A DNA stretch of 64,000 bases. Origin: Pyrocephalus nanus (lineage: Eukaryota; Chordata; Aves; Passeriformes; Tyrannidae). This document shows positions 1-12,940 of this stretch, one piece after another. The number at the start of each line of letters is the position of its first letter. Positions within the stretch are counted from its first letter, which is position 1. Position numbers and translations under genes: made by a program. The notes under the pieces were generated by a model. That model did not search any database, had not been told where the DNA came from, and worked only from the letters and a program-made list of their open reading frames with translations. The stretch is from positions 97,947,739-98,011,738 of the forward strand of contig CM076259.1 in assembly GCA_038380795.1 (NCBI GenBank), in the 5' to 3' direction.

Positions 1-3000
1 AACACTGAGGCACTTAAGAGCACGAGTACTGGATCAGACAATCCATCTAGTGCAGTATCCCCTCTCTCACTCCTGCTAGTGCCAGGATCTGCTAGCAAAG
101 CATGTCAGGAAAAAGTCTCAACATGTATGATGACTCCCATGACTGTTTTGTCATCCTCCAACCATTTACAGCTCAGAGTCTTCTTGAACTAGACACAATT
201 TGTACATCATTACTAATCCTCAGAAGAATTATATTACATGGATTTATTTAGTCTCTCCTTCAACCCCTGGAAACTTTAAGTATTTGCACCATTCTACAGC
301 AATGAGTACCACAGCTTAACTCACAGGAAAGTGAGCAACTGCCTCTTTTGAGGGATTTGAACCTCTCTCCTTCCAGCTGCATTTAATGACCCCAAGTTCT
401 TTTCCTAGAGAGGAAGTGAACTAATGATACCCATATATGTCCACATATTGGTTCCCAAAAGTTTCAAACTATTGAAGACACAAGTGACAACACCAAGTCA
501 TGTGTCTTGACTGTCTTTATCATTCCCGCTTTGCCTCAGCGGTGAATCAGACAGAAAATAATAGATGTGCTCATGTAGTTTTCTAAAGTATAAATACATG
601 AGCCAATGAAACTGTTTTTAATGCAAAAAAGCTCACAAAGAACATTAGCTTTCTATGGAAAAAGTTGACTTTTGTTAAAAAGAATAAGAAAATTGATAAT
701 AGAAAATTTTGGTTCTGAGATGAAAAGGTTTTTTTCTGGAGGAAGTTGATTTTTTCAGTGAAAAGGCATCATTCTGTACAACAAGAAAATGTACTTCCCC
801 CTCCAACAGTAGTATGTTTAGCTTACATGTATGTGTAAAGAGTCAGAGAAAAAGGCAAAAAGCTCTAATCATACCTAGAATAAAGCAAAATTGAAAGGAC
901 TGATGTTTCTATTTGCTCTTTGCTAAGAGTAAAAGAGGGTAAGAAGGTAAAGCAGGTTAATTGCCCCTACAGCCATGTCACCTCTTCCACTGCACTAGTA
1001 AGAGTCAGTGGTGAACAATAACAGGGAATAGTTTCAGGTGACAAGTAACTGTATTTCACCCCTTGGCTATTTTTTCAGTCCAATGATCTGCATCAGTATT
1101 CTTTTTTATCCTTCCAACAATGTGTTTAAACATGCATTTACCTGTAAGCATGTTATGGAGCTCATTAAGCTTAAGCAAATGCTTATATATCTAAATTTGG
1201 ACCAGGACCAATTTTACAAATAACTTCTTTATGTGAAATACACAGCGTCCTCCAGGCAAAGAAGGGACTTTCTTAAAAAAGCTGGCTTTCATCAAGGTTT
1301 TTGATTATCCCTCTTAAACCTTCATAAAATTAAAGTTTGTTTGCACATTTTAGAAGCTTAGTTATTAATTAAAATATCAAGATAATGAAGAGACAATACA
1401 TTTGTTTCTGGAAGGGGTCTGATGTAACTGTAAGTACTGAAGAGATCTGTTTGCAGGAGGTGAAGATGCAGAAAGCACTTTCACTGTGCTGTTCTGGGTG
1501 CCTACCTATCTCCTTGGGTTAGCTGTTTGCTATGCCTGGTTTCTCACCAGAGTCCATGAGGAGAGACAGACCATGGAGCAGCTCACCCAAAGCCTCCAGC
1601 AGTGCCAGCATCTTTCCACTGACAGCTCAGGTAGCCTCGAAAAATTAATCAGTCAGCACTGTCCTTCCTATTCCCTCTCTTCTTGTCATCCCACCACCTT
1701 GGCTGCGTCATGGACCTTCCTTCAGCATGAAACTCTGCAGAGCTGTCCTCAACAAGCTGTACAGTGCACTAGTTTCCCCAGCCCTGACTTGAGTTTCACA
1801 AGTAGACTGAAATTCCACCATAGAGGGGGGAATCTTGCACAGGCTCAGCCAGAGGTAGTGACCACATCCACCGCTTGTAAGCATAACTCCTGTGTCAATA
1901 CCAAGGTCAGCTTACACCGGAGCCAACTTCAGCACTTAATTATGGTAACACTTTTGGCACTTATTACAGTAACACTTCACGGGATTTTAGAGTAGCTTCC
2001 ACTCAAAGCGTTACTTCTAGCACCACTTACATCACAAACTCGTTTTGTCAAGCAGAACTAATTAATTTTTGGGATAACTGTCATGAAACATAGAGCTACA
2101 GGAGGGTTAAGTCAATATTGTTTCATTTAATGCTCTGGCTGATTTGAATAACAATGTATTAATTGAATCTTAACTTAAAAAGCTCTAGACAAAGAAACAA
2201 AATGCTTGGGAAAAATCCTTTGAATTTCTTACGCACTGACTGCAGAATTCTCTTTTTCTTTGAAATCTGAATAGTATACTCTTTATAAACTTCATTTGAA
2301 GACATTTCCAACTTTATAGCTTGCACAAGCTTATTAAAAATGAAAAGAATATTCCAAAATTATATGATACGTCTGAGCTTTGTATGAAAAAAACCCAAAC
2401 CCCAACATTTCATCTGGGGTTTTTCTAAAACTGAAATACTCCTTAATCACATTTTCAGCCTACAAAGCCTCTGATTCAGTAATAACTTTATAATTGAGCA
2501 CATGCCTAATTTTAAGTGCACTATATTAGCTGTGGCCCTAAAGGGACTATTTGTGAGATTACCACTGAATATTATTTACTTTTTTGTTTCCTAGGAGTCA
2601 TATGTCAGACCAAAGACCCACAGGCAAGGATCAGGGCTCCACTGTACAGGTGCTACAGAAATACTGGAATAAGGCTTTGCTTTCTGCTTGAGTCCTTTGA
2701 TGAACAACAATCCTGGCAATAACTTCCAGCTGGAGCTGGCCAAGGAATGCAAGTTCTGCCTGGTGAAAATATTTGAGGTTTTACATTCTACATTTTTCCA
2801 CATTAAAAAACAAGCCCTCTGTCCAAGGAGTTTGTTAAAAGAGACTTAGAACTGCATTACAAAAATTTAGAGACTGTGTCTGGAGATTGTGGAGGGTCCG
2901 AATCTTACAGAGAGTAGACTTCAACCTGGGCTTCCTCCATCCAAGATGAACACTGAATGCTTAATCTGAGGTATCTGTTGTCTGAAAGTTTATGCTGGAC

Positions 3001-6000
3001 TTGGGGACATCTTCCTATAGAAAATTTCACTGACATCAATACACTTAGTTTTGGCATCAACCAAGTACTTAAAAATCTATGAGCCTAAAGCTTTGTGTTT
3101 TGTTGGTGTCATTTTTATAAATTTTTCTTTCATGCCACAAAACATTTTTAAAAATGACTAGGAAGCTTAGTTATAATTTAGCAAGAACTATGATATTGCC
3201 TACAAATGAGCAAGCAAGAACTCATTCTAGTCCTCCTGCTTTTGTGGGGAATTTATTCCTACTTCTGTAATATGCAAAGACATCAAACAGTTTACTGAAA
3301 AAAACCCCCATCTTACAAATTTCAGGTTTCTTTCCAGGGTTTCCAGACAGATGGATAGGGACTGTTGCCCTTTGCCTCGGGAAGTGGGTGTAGTAAAAAA
3401 AGAAAAATAGGGGTTCCTCAGATGTCTGACAGGGAGTTGGAAATAGCAAGCCCTCCCAACCAAAAAGGGGGAGCAGGCCAGCTGTTCCCAGCTCCACAGC
3501 CTGAGAACTGCTTTAGAGAGTGTTTCACTCTCTGCAGAGGCTTCCTTGGCTTTCATCTTCAGAGACCTGAATTAAATTGCAGCTTAGGTCATAAGAAAGT
3601 GAATGTGGTGGTTTCAAAGTCCCCAGCAGATGTTTGGGAAATCATAGCACTACAGCATGGCTAGAGATTCGAGATTACAGTGGAGCTTCTATGGTTAATT
3701 CAAAGGCAAACAGAGTCAGAGGGCTAGATTCATACCTACAAAAACTTCGTCAACTAATATACTGAGGAAAAAGATTTTTTTTTTAGTGTCTCAGCAGAAT
3801 TTTCTGTGCAGGAGCAAAATGCTCACTCTGAGATTCCTTATGGGTGAGGCAGTTCTGTCCACAAGTGGAAATCCTCATGTCTCTTTTTGGCAAATAATCT
3901 CTAAGACACCCTAAATTAGAGGTGGCCTGCTTTCTTAAGACTGCACTGACTGGGACAAATTCATCAAAACCAGAGCATTTTTTATTTACTAGTCTTCCAC
4001 TGATTATGCAAAGTGAAAGAAAGTAGCTTGTAGAAACAGTCTCATCTTTGGAAATTGATGTGTGCATTTGAGTTTCAGCTTCATGATATAAAAATAGTCT
4101 GAGTTCCTCAAAAAAAAATCTCTTTGTACCTGTGGGTACACAGGTAAAGAAGAGGTACAAACTTTTCTTTATGCATTTGAGTTGGCAGTTATAGAGCGAC
4201 TGTATACTTACACAAAAACAGAAACATCAGAAAAGCAAATTGCATGATTCCACTCAACAACTGTTACATCATTGCCACATATTTCACTCTAGATTTGAGC
4301 CTGAATTCCTTCTTACACCAAACTCAGAAACTGGGATAAAAAAAAATCTAAAGTGATTACATATAATGGCTGGTACCTGTTTTATCTAGGATAAGTTTCT
4401 TTATTGTCATGTAGATGTGGAACACATTTTCTTGGATTAGAGTTCCTAGATGAATTAAAGGATTATACTGCTCTAAAGAGAGAGGTTTATTTTTCTCCAT
4501 GTTGTAAAGTGAATAACTTTTATTCATAGATCCACAATACATTGAAGTAATATTTTAACACTGTCCATGTTTCATTTATTTATTTATTAGAAATACCAAG
4601 GATAATGATTAATGCATATTGATGAAAAAGTTACTTCTCTTTCTTTTTATGGATGGCTACGCTGAATGAGGGTCATGGATTCTTCATTTCATATCCCTGT
4701 TTGATATTATGGATTATTCAATTTAGTCTTCTGTAGAGCAAAAGAAACTCTTGGAATCTAACTTTTTCAGACTTTGTCTAGTCTAAGTGTAAGTATGATT
4801 TTATCTATTATGACAAACTGAGCCTTTGGAAATACATGGCATTAATCAGCTTGCCATCTGAACAGATCTTTAATAAATCCTTTATTCTGAAATGGTGCAG
4901 AAGAAAAAGAAACGGTCATCTTCCATTTCAAGTGTGCCAGAGGCTTTGTTTTTGTTTGCATTCCACATCTATCTCTAACTAGGAGACCTGTGTTTAGAGG
5001 CAGTCTCAGAGCAGGTTAAACAAAGGTCAGTGCAAAAATATGCCAACTTAGCCTGGCTACTTAGGAATTGTGTGAATGGAGAATTGATTACGCCAGGATA
5101 GTTTAACCACTTTGAGTCAGGCAGATAAGATTATCTGCCCCAATCTTGACTAAAAGTAAACCCTTTCTAGAAGACTGAAATACTCATGTTACCAACTAAA
5201 ATATTATTTTAAAGTTGTTTGTCCCACTGTGCTTTGAAACACATTGTTGAGAAACTAACCAGCAAGATACCAAGCAGTCCTCTACAGACATTTACAATGT
5301 AATCATAAACCAAAATCGAACAAGAAGTTTCACAGAGGAAAAAGCCCCCAAACCCAACTAATTATTTTTATACTTATCCCATTAAAACCATAAAAAAATC
5401 TTAAACTCAGGTGATTTGGAAAGTTCTCATAAAGGGCTACTCTAGAGATTATGCTGACATCTGTAAATGCCACCGACTAGGCTTGCTTCAATGAAACAAA
5501 TATTGTTTTTACAAAATACAAATGCAGCATCATCTTGGAACTGTAGCTGACATTTCTCAGTATAGAAAAGCACACTGGAGAAAGGCATTTATTGCGAGAC
5601 AAACCATGGTTTCACAACTTGCAAAGGTCTTCTCCATTTTATTTCCTTCTGTGGAAGTTGGTGCAGCCACATGGGGCAATGGCAGGGCTGAGCTCAGGTG
5701 GCTGATGTGGGTGTTGCACAGACACAAGGGCAGCAGGTAGAGAAACACAAGGGGGAGAGCAGAAACAGAGGTGGGGAGACTTCTGACATCAATGAGTCTC
5801 AAGACTAGTTAAACTGTTTGTGAAACTAAGCCCTTGGAGGAATGTGGGTTTTTAAAGATACAGGGAAAAGATCATATTATTAATTTATTTTCCCCGCATG
5901 ATATTTGCCCTTTATGTTAGTCCTTTCTTTGAACCTAAATAATGAAAATACTTCTTAATTGAACAACATATATTCTTTAATTTAATTTTTACTTTGTTTT

Positions 6001-9000
6001 CCCTGCTTTCCCTTTGTTCCACATTGACCAAAATATTCCACTAGGTACATTTCATTTAGCGTAGAAAAGCAAAAACTATAAAATAATAATGCAATTCAAA
6101 GGACTGCCAACCCTTTAATGAAGATGAAACCAGTGCCCTTGTAACTAATGGTGCAATACTTATAACTCTCATCTAGGATCCAGGGTTCTTAGCCTTGTGT
6201 TTAACATACTTACAAGAGAAACAATGCCTTTGGCCTCCTTGTTGCTCTAATTCCTGTTTAGCTATTTATGTTAGGCAGAAAAAGGAAGAACTCATGAGTA
6301 TTTTGTCCCCATAAAGATAAAGGTCTCAGAGATGAAACGTTCCATAAATTGACAGCATTTTGACTAACAAGTTACAGTCTCTGAAGGCAGGCACAAAATA
6401 TTACTTTCTTCGTTAGTTAACCAGTGGTTAAGAGAGAAATAAGCCCCATTTACTTGTCTAAGGACAAAATTTTGTAAGAATATCTGTTTAACAAAAACCT
6501 GAACACACAGACATGTATGGCTGCGAGACAGAGAGAGAGATGGAGCGAATGGGAACTGGCCACCTTCACAGGCAGTGGCAAGCACTGCTGTTAGATCACA
6601 TACAATTTGTGCTACACCTTACCATATTTATTACTCCAATTTACAGATGGTAGAAAATGGTTGTAGGTGCAATAACATATTCCAGCATGTGCCTAATCTG
6701 TACATAAAATGTATGCATAAGTGCTGCAGTTCCATGTATATATAGGACCCATTATACTGTTAATTAGTAATTTATGAAATCAATTTAATAATTCTTTAGG
6801 GAAATAGTATTTGACTACTAAGGCTTACTAGGCATGCAGCTTGGGACATCCTTGAATGAATATTCTGTATCACCATATGCCATGCAGCATGTTTTGTTAG
6901 TTTTTATTTCTGAAGTTTCTCTTTTCTTATGCTATATAAATTTAAGACTCTGACTAAAGCTTACCTGAGATTTCCATTAAATTAAATCAGCTTTTATGAG
7001 AGTGGAATTAAATGTAGAATGAAAGTAATTAGAAATTAAAAGGAGATCATGCTATATATTTCATCAAAATAATGTTAATAGAAAAAGTGTCTCTTGTACC
7101 TTCTCTCACTAGAAAAAAATGCTGTGAACTCCTCCCTAGGGTTTTATGCACATCATGAATTTTGCTAATTAGTCTCTTATTGAGAGTGAGAACTCCTGAT
7201 TTCCTTTAAGTCATACTTTTCTGTGTTTCAGAAGTCAAAAAATGTCATTTACTGCTAGCACTTAAACATAGCAAATACATGTAGGTGCTGAACAAGGATT
7301 TTCACAAAAATGGAAGATACTGGGGCAAAAGAAAAAGCAAATTTCAGTGGAGCTACTTTCCAAGTTATCTGCCAAGTTATCACACGAATTTCACAGAGAT
7401 GATAAGCACTTATCTAACCCATTGGCCCTGTCCAAAAAAGAATCCCAAGCAAAGTAGATTCCTTATTCCAAACTAGCAGTGGCCACCTTTGTCTGACTTT
7501 GAAAGCCATTTGCTGCAGTTCAGTCACCAGATTTTAAATACAGGTTTTCCAAGTAAATTTTCCTATTGAGAACTCAGTTTACTTGAGCTTTGGCTAAAAT
7601 AACCCCAAATCTCAAAGAATGAGTACCATGAAAAATTGTGAAAATGGGATACTCATTGCTTTTTATTGTCACAAAGACTCTTTATTTTTCGAGTGTCCTT
7701 AGGGCACCATGTTGACAGATGAGTTTTGATTTTGCTGTCTCTCAAGAAGTGATGTATGTATCTCATACACAAGCTGATGGAGACGTTTTGTTACAAAATT
7801 TGAAGGACCTGTCTTGTAGCTGAAGTCTTACCAGAAACTTGAATTTCCATTATTTACAATGTTACCATTTGGGTCATCTCTTTTTGATCAGTCATACATA
7901 AAAATGGCAACAGTAGGAAATTTCAGGTGCTGCCACCTTTGTCCCTTTTGCACTACTGTTGTTACACTGATCTAAAATATATCTGATATGTACAAGCATT
8001 GAGTATCTGTGCCAGTGAAACAAAGGGTCTTTCAATGTACTACTTTTTATGCAGGTGATTATGCAACACCCCTTGACACACACAAAACCAATTTATGTCT
8101 GTGAACATTATGCTGAGATTTAGCCTGCAGCAAATCTTTAGAAGTGAGCTAGAAACTGAGCATTTCCACTACATACAGAAAGGAAAGGATGCAGCAGTTT
8201 GAGAGTTACACATAGGAAAATGCCTTCTCTTCTATATGAAACCAAAAATTATTTTGCAGTGGTGTCCAGAATTTGCTTCCTCTGATGTTTAGTGAATTGA
8301 AAACAAAACAGAACAAACAGAAAGACTGAGATACAGATGTTGTAAAGCTGTCTACAAGCAAAACCTATTTCCTTTCCCCTCCCCCCTAGATAATTGCTCC
8401 AATTTTTTCTCCAGCTGAGTTCAGATTATGTTTCTGCCTAACATTGACTGTATAACAGAAATTTAATTATATATTTCCTAGAAGAGATGAGAAAAAAAAA
8501 ATCCAGAAACAAAATTCAAATTGCTTAGAAAATAAGTAACTGGCATAATAGGCTGATGTTCAAACTTTTTGTTTACGTCAATGAATGCCATGATCTGAAA
8601 GACCTCTGCAGGAACCTCACACATTCATAGAGCAGAAATTATGACAAAGAAGCAAATTTGCTGCGACATACCACTTTGTCAGCCAGAGAAACCTGTGACA
8701 CTAAAAACAAGGGGAGAACCTAAGCGCTTACAGAATTATATCCTTCCCTGATACAAGTGGCTAAATCTGGAGCTGCATATAGCTGGAAGAGGCACAGGCA
8801 ATCAAAGCAGAGTGCAGCCCCCATCTCCTTCTATGTGGCAGGGAGGGTGGCAGTGCTGCATCACTCACAGGCAGGGGATGTGTGCTAAAGGCCACACTGG
8901 GGCCCCTTTAACACACAGCAAGAGGAAGAGAAACCTGGCAGTGGGTTGGTATAATGGCAGGGATGCAACCACCCAGGGATTAACCTCTATTGCCATATCC

Positions 9001-10855
9001 TAAACCTGTCAATTCCAATTTTGTTTTTGTTTTTGGAAGACTTGTCCAAGTCTCCTGAAGAAAATTTAAAGATAAAATTATCCAAGACAGTTTTTAATGC
9101 TCTTAAAAAAAAATTTCTACAGATACTAGATGTGTGAATGCTCCAGACTACGAATACAAATAAATATATATATGAGTAGTAGCCATTTCCATTCCATTTT
9201 CTCAGTCTGTGGAGAAAGATATAATTTATCCTATGAAACAGTTTATCATTTTATGCAGTCAAGACTGCTGCCCCCCCTATAGAGAGCAGGGAACAGAGCT
9301 ATCTCAGCAGGGCCAACCCAGAGAACTGCCTTGAGTAAGGGGGTGCTCTGCAGAAAGCAGCCTGGCCAAAACCAGGAGAGTGCAGACCTGCCATCATCTC
9401 CTAGGAAGGAAAACAAACCTTTCCTGATTAACAGCCTTCAGGGTTTCTGAAAAACCAGGAATTGACAGACAGGATTACAGAGGAAGGGAGAGTGGAAAGA
9501 CAGAAAAATTAGTGTAAAGCAAAAAACAATTTAGGGATTTATCCGAAAGATGTGTCAGTGTACACATAAAGAAACAGAAAGATTTGGGACAGAAAGGAAT
9601 GTTATAGTCCCTAGCATTCATATTTTAGGGTGCGGTTCCCTTTGAGAAAAAAAGGATTTTAAAGATTGCTACCATAAGCTGTTAGCACAGATTATGCATC
9701 CATGTTAAGCATGAAATCAGATATTCAGGTATTAAAATGGTTTTTATTATTATTATAAAACGTTTAATATTGACTCTTTGTACTTAAAGCAGTAAAGAAT
9801 ATAAGTTTGGCTTGATTTATTCACAAAAGTTTTCCTGCTGTTAAGATCAGAACCACCCACAGGAATGCAAGAATGGAAGCGGACTTCTTGAGTCTCCTAA
9901 GATCAGGATAAATCCTGTCATAAATTGATAAATTCCATCTAAAAATAGTTAAGATTTATGTCTCCATTGCTGTGATGAGAGGCCGCCCCAGATCCACCCT
10001 CCCCAGTGGCTGGAAGGCATTCAGCTTCCAGATAACCCACATCACCCATCAGTCCTCGCCTGCTTGTGTGAGAACAAAGTAAAAATAAGTCTTTCATAAA
10101 GGAATAAGCATTAGTTTTAAAACACAGAGAAACTGGGATTTGGCCTTTGCCATTGATGAAGTTACTATTGGGAAGGATGTATGGGAATCACTAATCTGCT
10201 GGGAAGCTGGTTGCTGAGAAGCCACTGACAGCTCACATTGTTGATGAGAAACAGTGGCTCTGTGACAACATTTGGTTTGGCTGGCAAGGATTAATTTATT
10301 AAAAACACACAGAGCCTGTTTGTTGTTCATTTTCAGAAACATCAGCTTCTGCTCCATATCAAAAGCCAAAAAATACATTCTTTTTTGAATTTTTCATGTA
10401 ATATTGAATTTTTTGGCTTACGGCATGACAAAGGCTTAAAAAACGTTACTGTTGATAGCTACAAATAAATGTTAGTTAGCATAACTTTTTCAAGTTTATT
10501 TTAGTTAAATAAAATCTTGGTAACTTTAACACAGGTATAATAATTTCCTTTCCTTCTTTGCTTTTCAAAGTTCAAACTATATGTGAAACTAAAAGCTTCT
10601 TTTCTTTTTTTTTTTTTTATAAACTGATTTTAAACCCTCTAAATTCTAAATCAACATTAAAATTTATTCAAATTAGGTAAGGAAAATCAAAGCATGCAAC
10701 AGTAGTTTTTAATCTGTACTACCTATGTTTTACATATTTACAAATGTTGCAGAATGTATTTTATATCATTATCTGTAATATATTGTATCCAAAAGTGGAA
10801 AAGAAAACATTAATACAATAATATCCTTTCCTAATATTTACAATTTTAAATTTGC

Positions 10856-10897
10856 AACATTAATGTTTCAACTTAATTAATAATTAACATTAATGTT
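10856..10897. repeat. Two perfect 12-bp palindromes
   Basis: The sequence aacattaatgtt is its own reverse complement and occurs at 10856-10867 and 10886-10897, with AT-only homeodomain-like sequence (ttaattaataattaa) between. A regulatory role is possible but not shown. Confidence 0.6.
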
Positions 10898-11826
10898 TAC
10901 TTCATTTGGGCTCCTGGTTTGGGATGAACTTCTATCACAAAGAAGCAAAAAGAAAGAGTGTATTGATTTTTAAAAAAATCTCTCTAACCCACAGCTTCCC
11001 TAATGGTGGAGATATGCACATCATATTTGAAGGTTTCACAGAGCTCTGAGGAACAGAGATAACTTTAAAGTTTACTCCAACATCCCCACTTGCCAGATTT
11101 CCAGCACGGCCAAGGTCCAGGGTTTTGACTGAAGCTCATTTCTTAATATTTAGCTAATTTAAATGCTAATTAGACTAATTTGATGAATAAAACATGGTAG
11201 GAATTCATTAGCAACTTTGCTGCTATTGCTTTACGTCTGCAGAGAAATTTTCTAAAACAGGACTCCAGGGACAGTAGTGCATCTGTTACCAGTTGAACAA
11301 GTTGGATTCTTTGTAACACTAAACCTTAGAGTTGGTAATATATTGCAGAACTGTAGAGAAGATGGAGGAGCAATTTTAAATTTTGCAAATTCAGCACATC
11401 TGGACATAAGCCACCACTGAAGAAGAGTCCTTATGCTGTCCTGAGCCCATCTGCTTCATGGGGATCTATATAGAGAGGAAGAAAATGTGCCTTATCTCTG
11501 CCTCACATTACCTACTACAGTTGTTCCAGTTGTTCTGCTTGGTGTTATTGGTGCCTATACAAAGAAATTAAACCATTCACCTCATGTCTGATACTGTGGA
11601 TAGACTTTATTGGTTTTATTGAGCTCCATGAAATTAGTGAGGCTCCAAAGCTGTGGAGCAGATACAAAAATTAGTAAGACAGTCTCTTTGGAAGAATAGT
11701 TTGTTGGTTGGCTTTGTTTGTTTGTCTGGTTTGGTTTGGTGGCGTTTTTTTGCTTTGGTTTTGTTTGCTTTGCTTTTTTTGAGTGAGCTTTTTTTCCCTC
11801 CTTTTTTAAAATCAGTATATGCCATT

Positions 11827-11933
11827 AGTGGCACTTAGGGGATGTGGTTTAGTGGTGAACACGGCAGTGCTGGGTTAACTCAATGATCTTAAGAGGTATT
11901 TCCCACCCTCAAAAATTCTAAGATTCTATGATT
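11827..11933 (+). mobile_element. CR1 LINE, 3' end fragment
   Basis: The segment reads tggcacttagggg, then a gtggtttagtggtgaacacggcagtgctgggtta-type stretch, then tcaatgatcttaagagg, and finishes in attctaagattctatgatt. This is the standard order of an avian CR1 3' untranslated end with the terminal 8-base repeats. Compared with the usual form, a few bases are missing around 11880 (the 'ggttggac' part). It is strongly 5'-truncated, as most CR1 copies are, and contains no coding sequence. It lies antisense to MID1. Confidence 0.85.
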
Positions 11934-12390
11934 CCCATAGTCAACAAGGTAATTAAGCAGAAGCCAAATTTTCAAGATGTGACTTTGAATCTATTTAAAA
12001 ACAAAAGCCGCTTTTGGGCTTAATTAGGTCACTGAATTTTAGTCTGAAAAAAAAAAAAAAGACAAAAACTAAGAGGCATACGGTGAACTTCCATGGCAAA
12101 AAGTAAAAAGAAAAGTTTTGCTAAACAAGAGTCTGTTTTGGACTCTCTTCTCTTCCTATGTCCACTCCCATGGCTGAATTATGATGTACATAGGGACATC
12201 TAGAAAATTCCCCAGATGTTTGGGAAACGTAGGTTCACATTTCCACATGCTGAAGATCTGTGATACTCAGAGTGGAATACATAAGTGAAGAAACTCAAAG
12301 GCCTGTAAGCACCTGTCTTCTTTTGAACATAAATATGTTCCGTGTATGACTTCTGACACCATATATGTATTTAGATAGTTAATTCTGATT

Positions 12391-12417
12391 AAAAAACAAA
12401 CAAACAAACAACAAAAC
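12391..12417. repeat. CAAA simple repeat
   Basis: Six A are followed by caaa units and caacaaaac. It is 410 bp downstream (in transcription order) of the 96-nt exon and shows no sign of being part of a larger element. Confidence 0.85.
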
Positions 12418-12803
12418 AGTGGCTAATAGAAATCTAAATGTAGTTGTGGATCTGGGTGTATCTATTTCTTTGCTTTAATTTTCTTCTGGTAAATATTACT
12501 CTAAATCACAAAGGACCCAAAAAGATAAACATGTTACAGATAACAGATGATGTGCTCAAATGCAGTAGTGGTGGAGGCCATATTAACACACCATAATAAA
12601 AACAGGACGAAGGAATGTAAAGGAGGTCATCTCTATTGAGAATACCATTTATCAGCGAAAAAGCTTCAAGTCAGTTTGCCACTGTTTTCATTCAGTTCTG
12701 CACTTGCTGTTTGTTTGGATTTTTGTGTTTTGTTTGTTCGTTTGCTTTTGTTTATACTTTTGCTCCTGAACACTGGGAGTGAATGTTTATAGGTTTATAA
12801 TTA

Positions 12804-12940
<137 letters not shown>

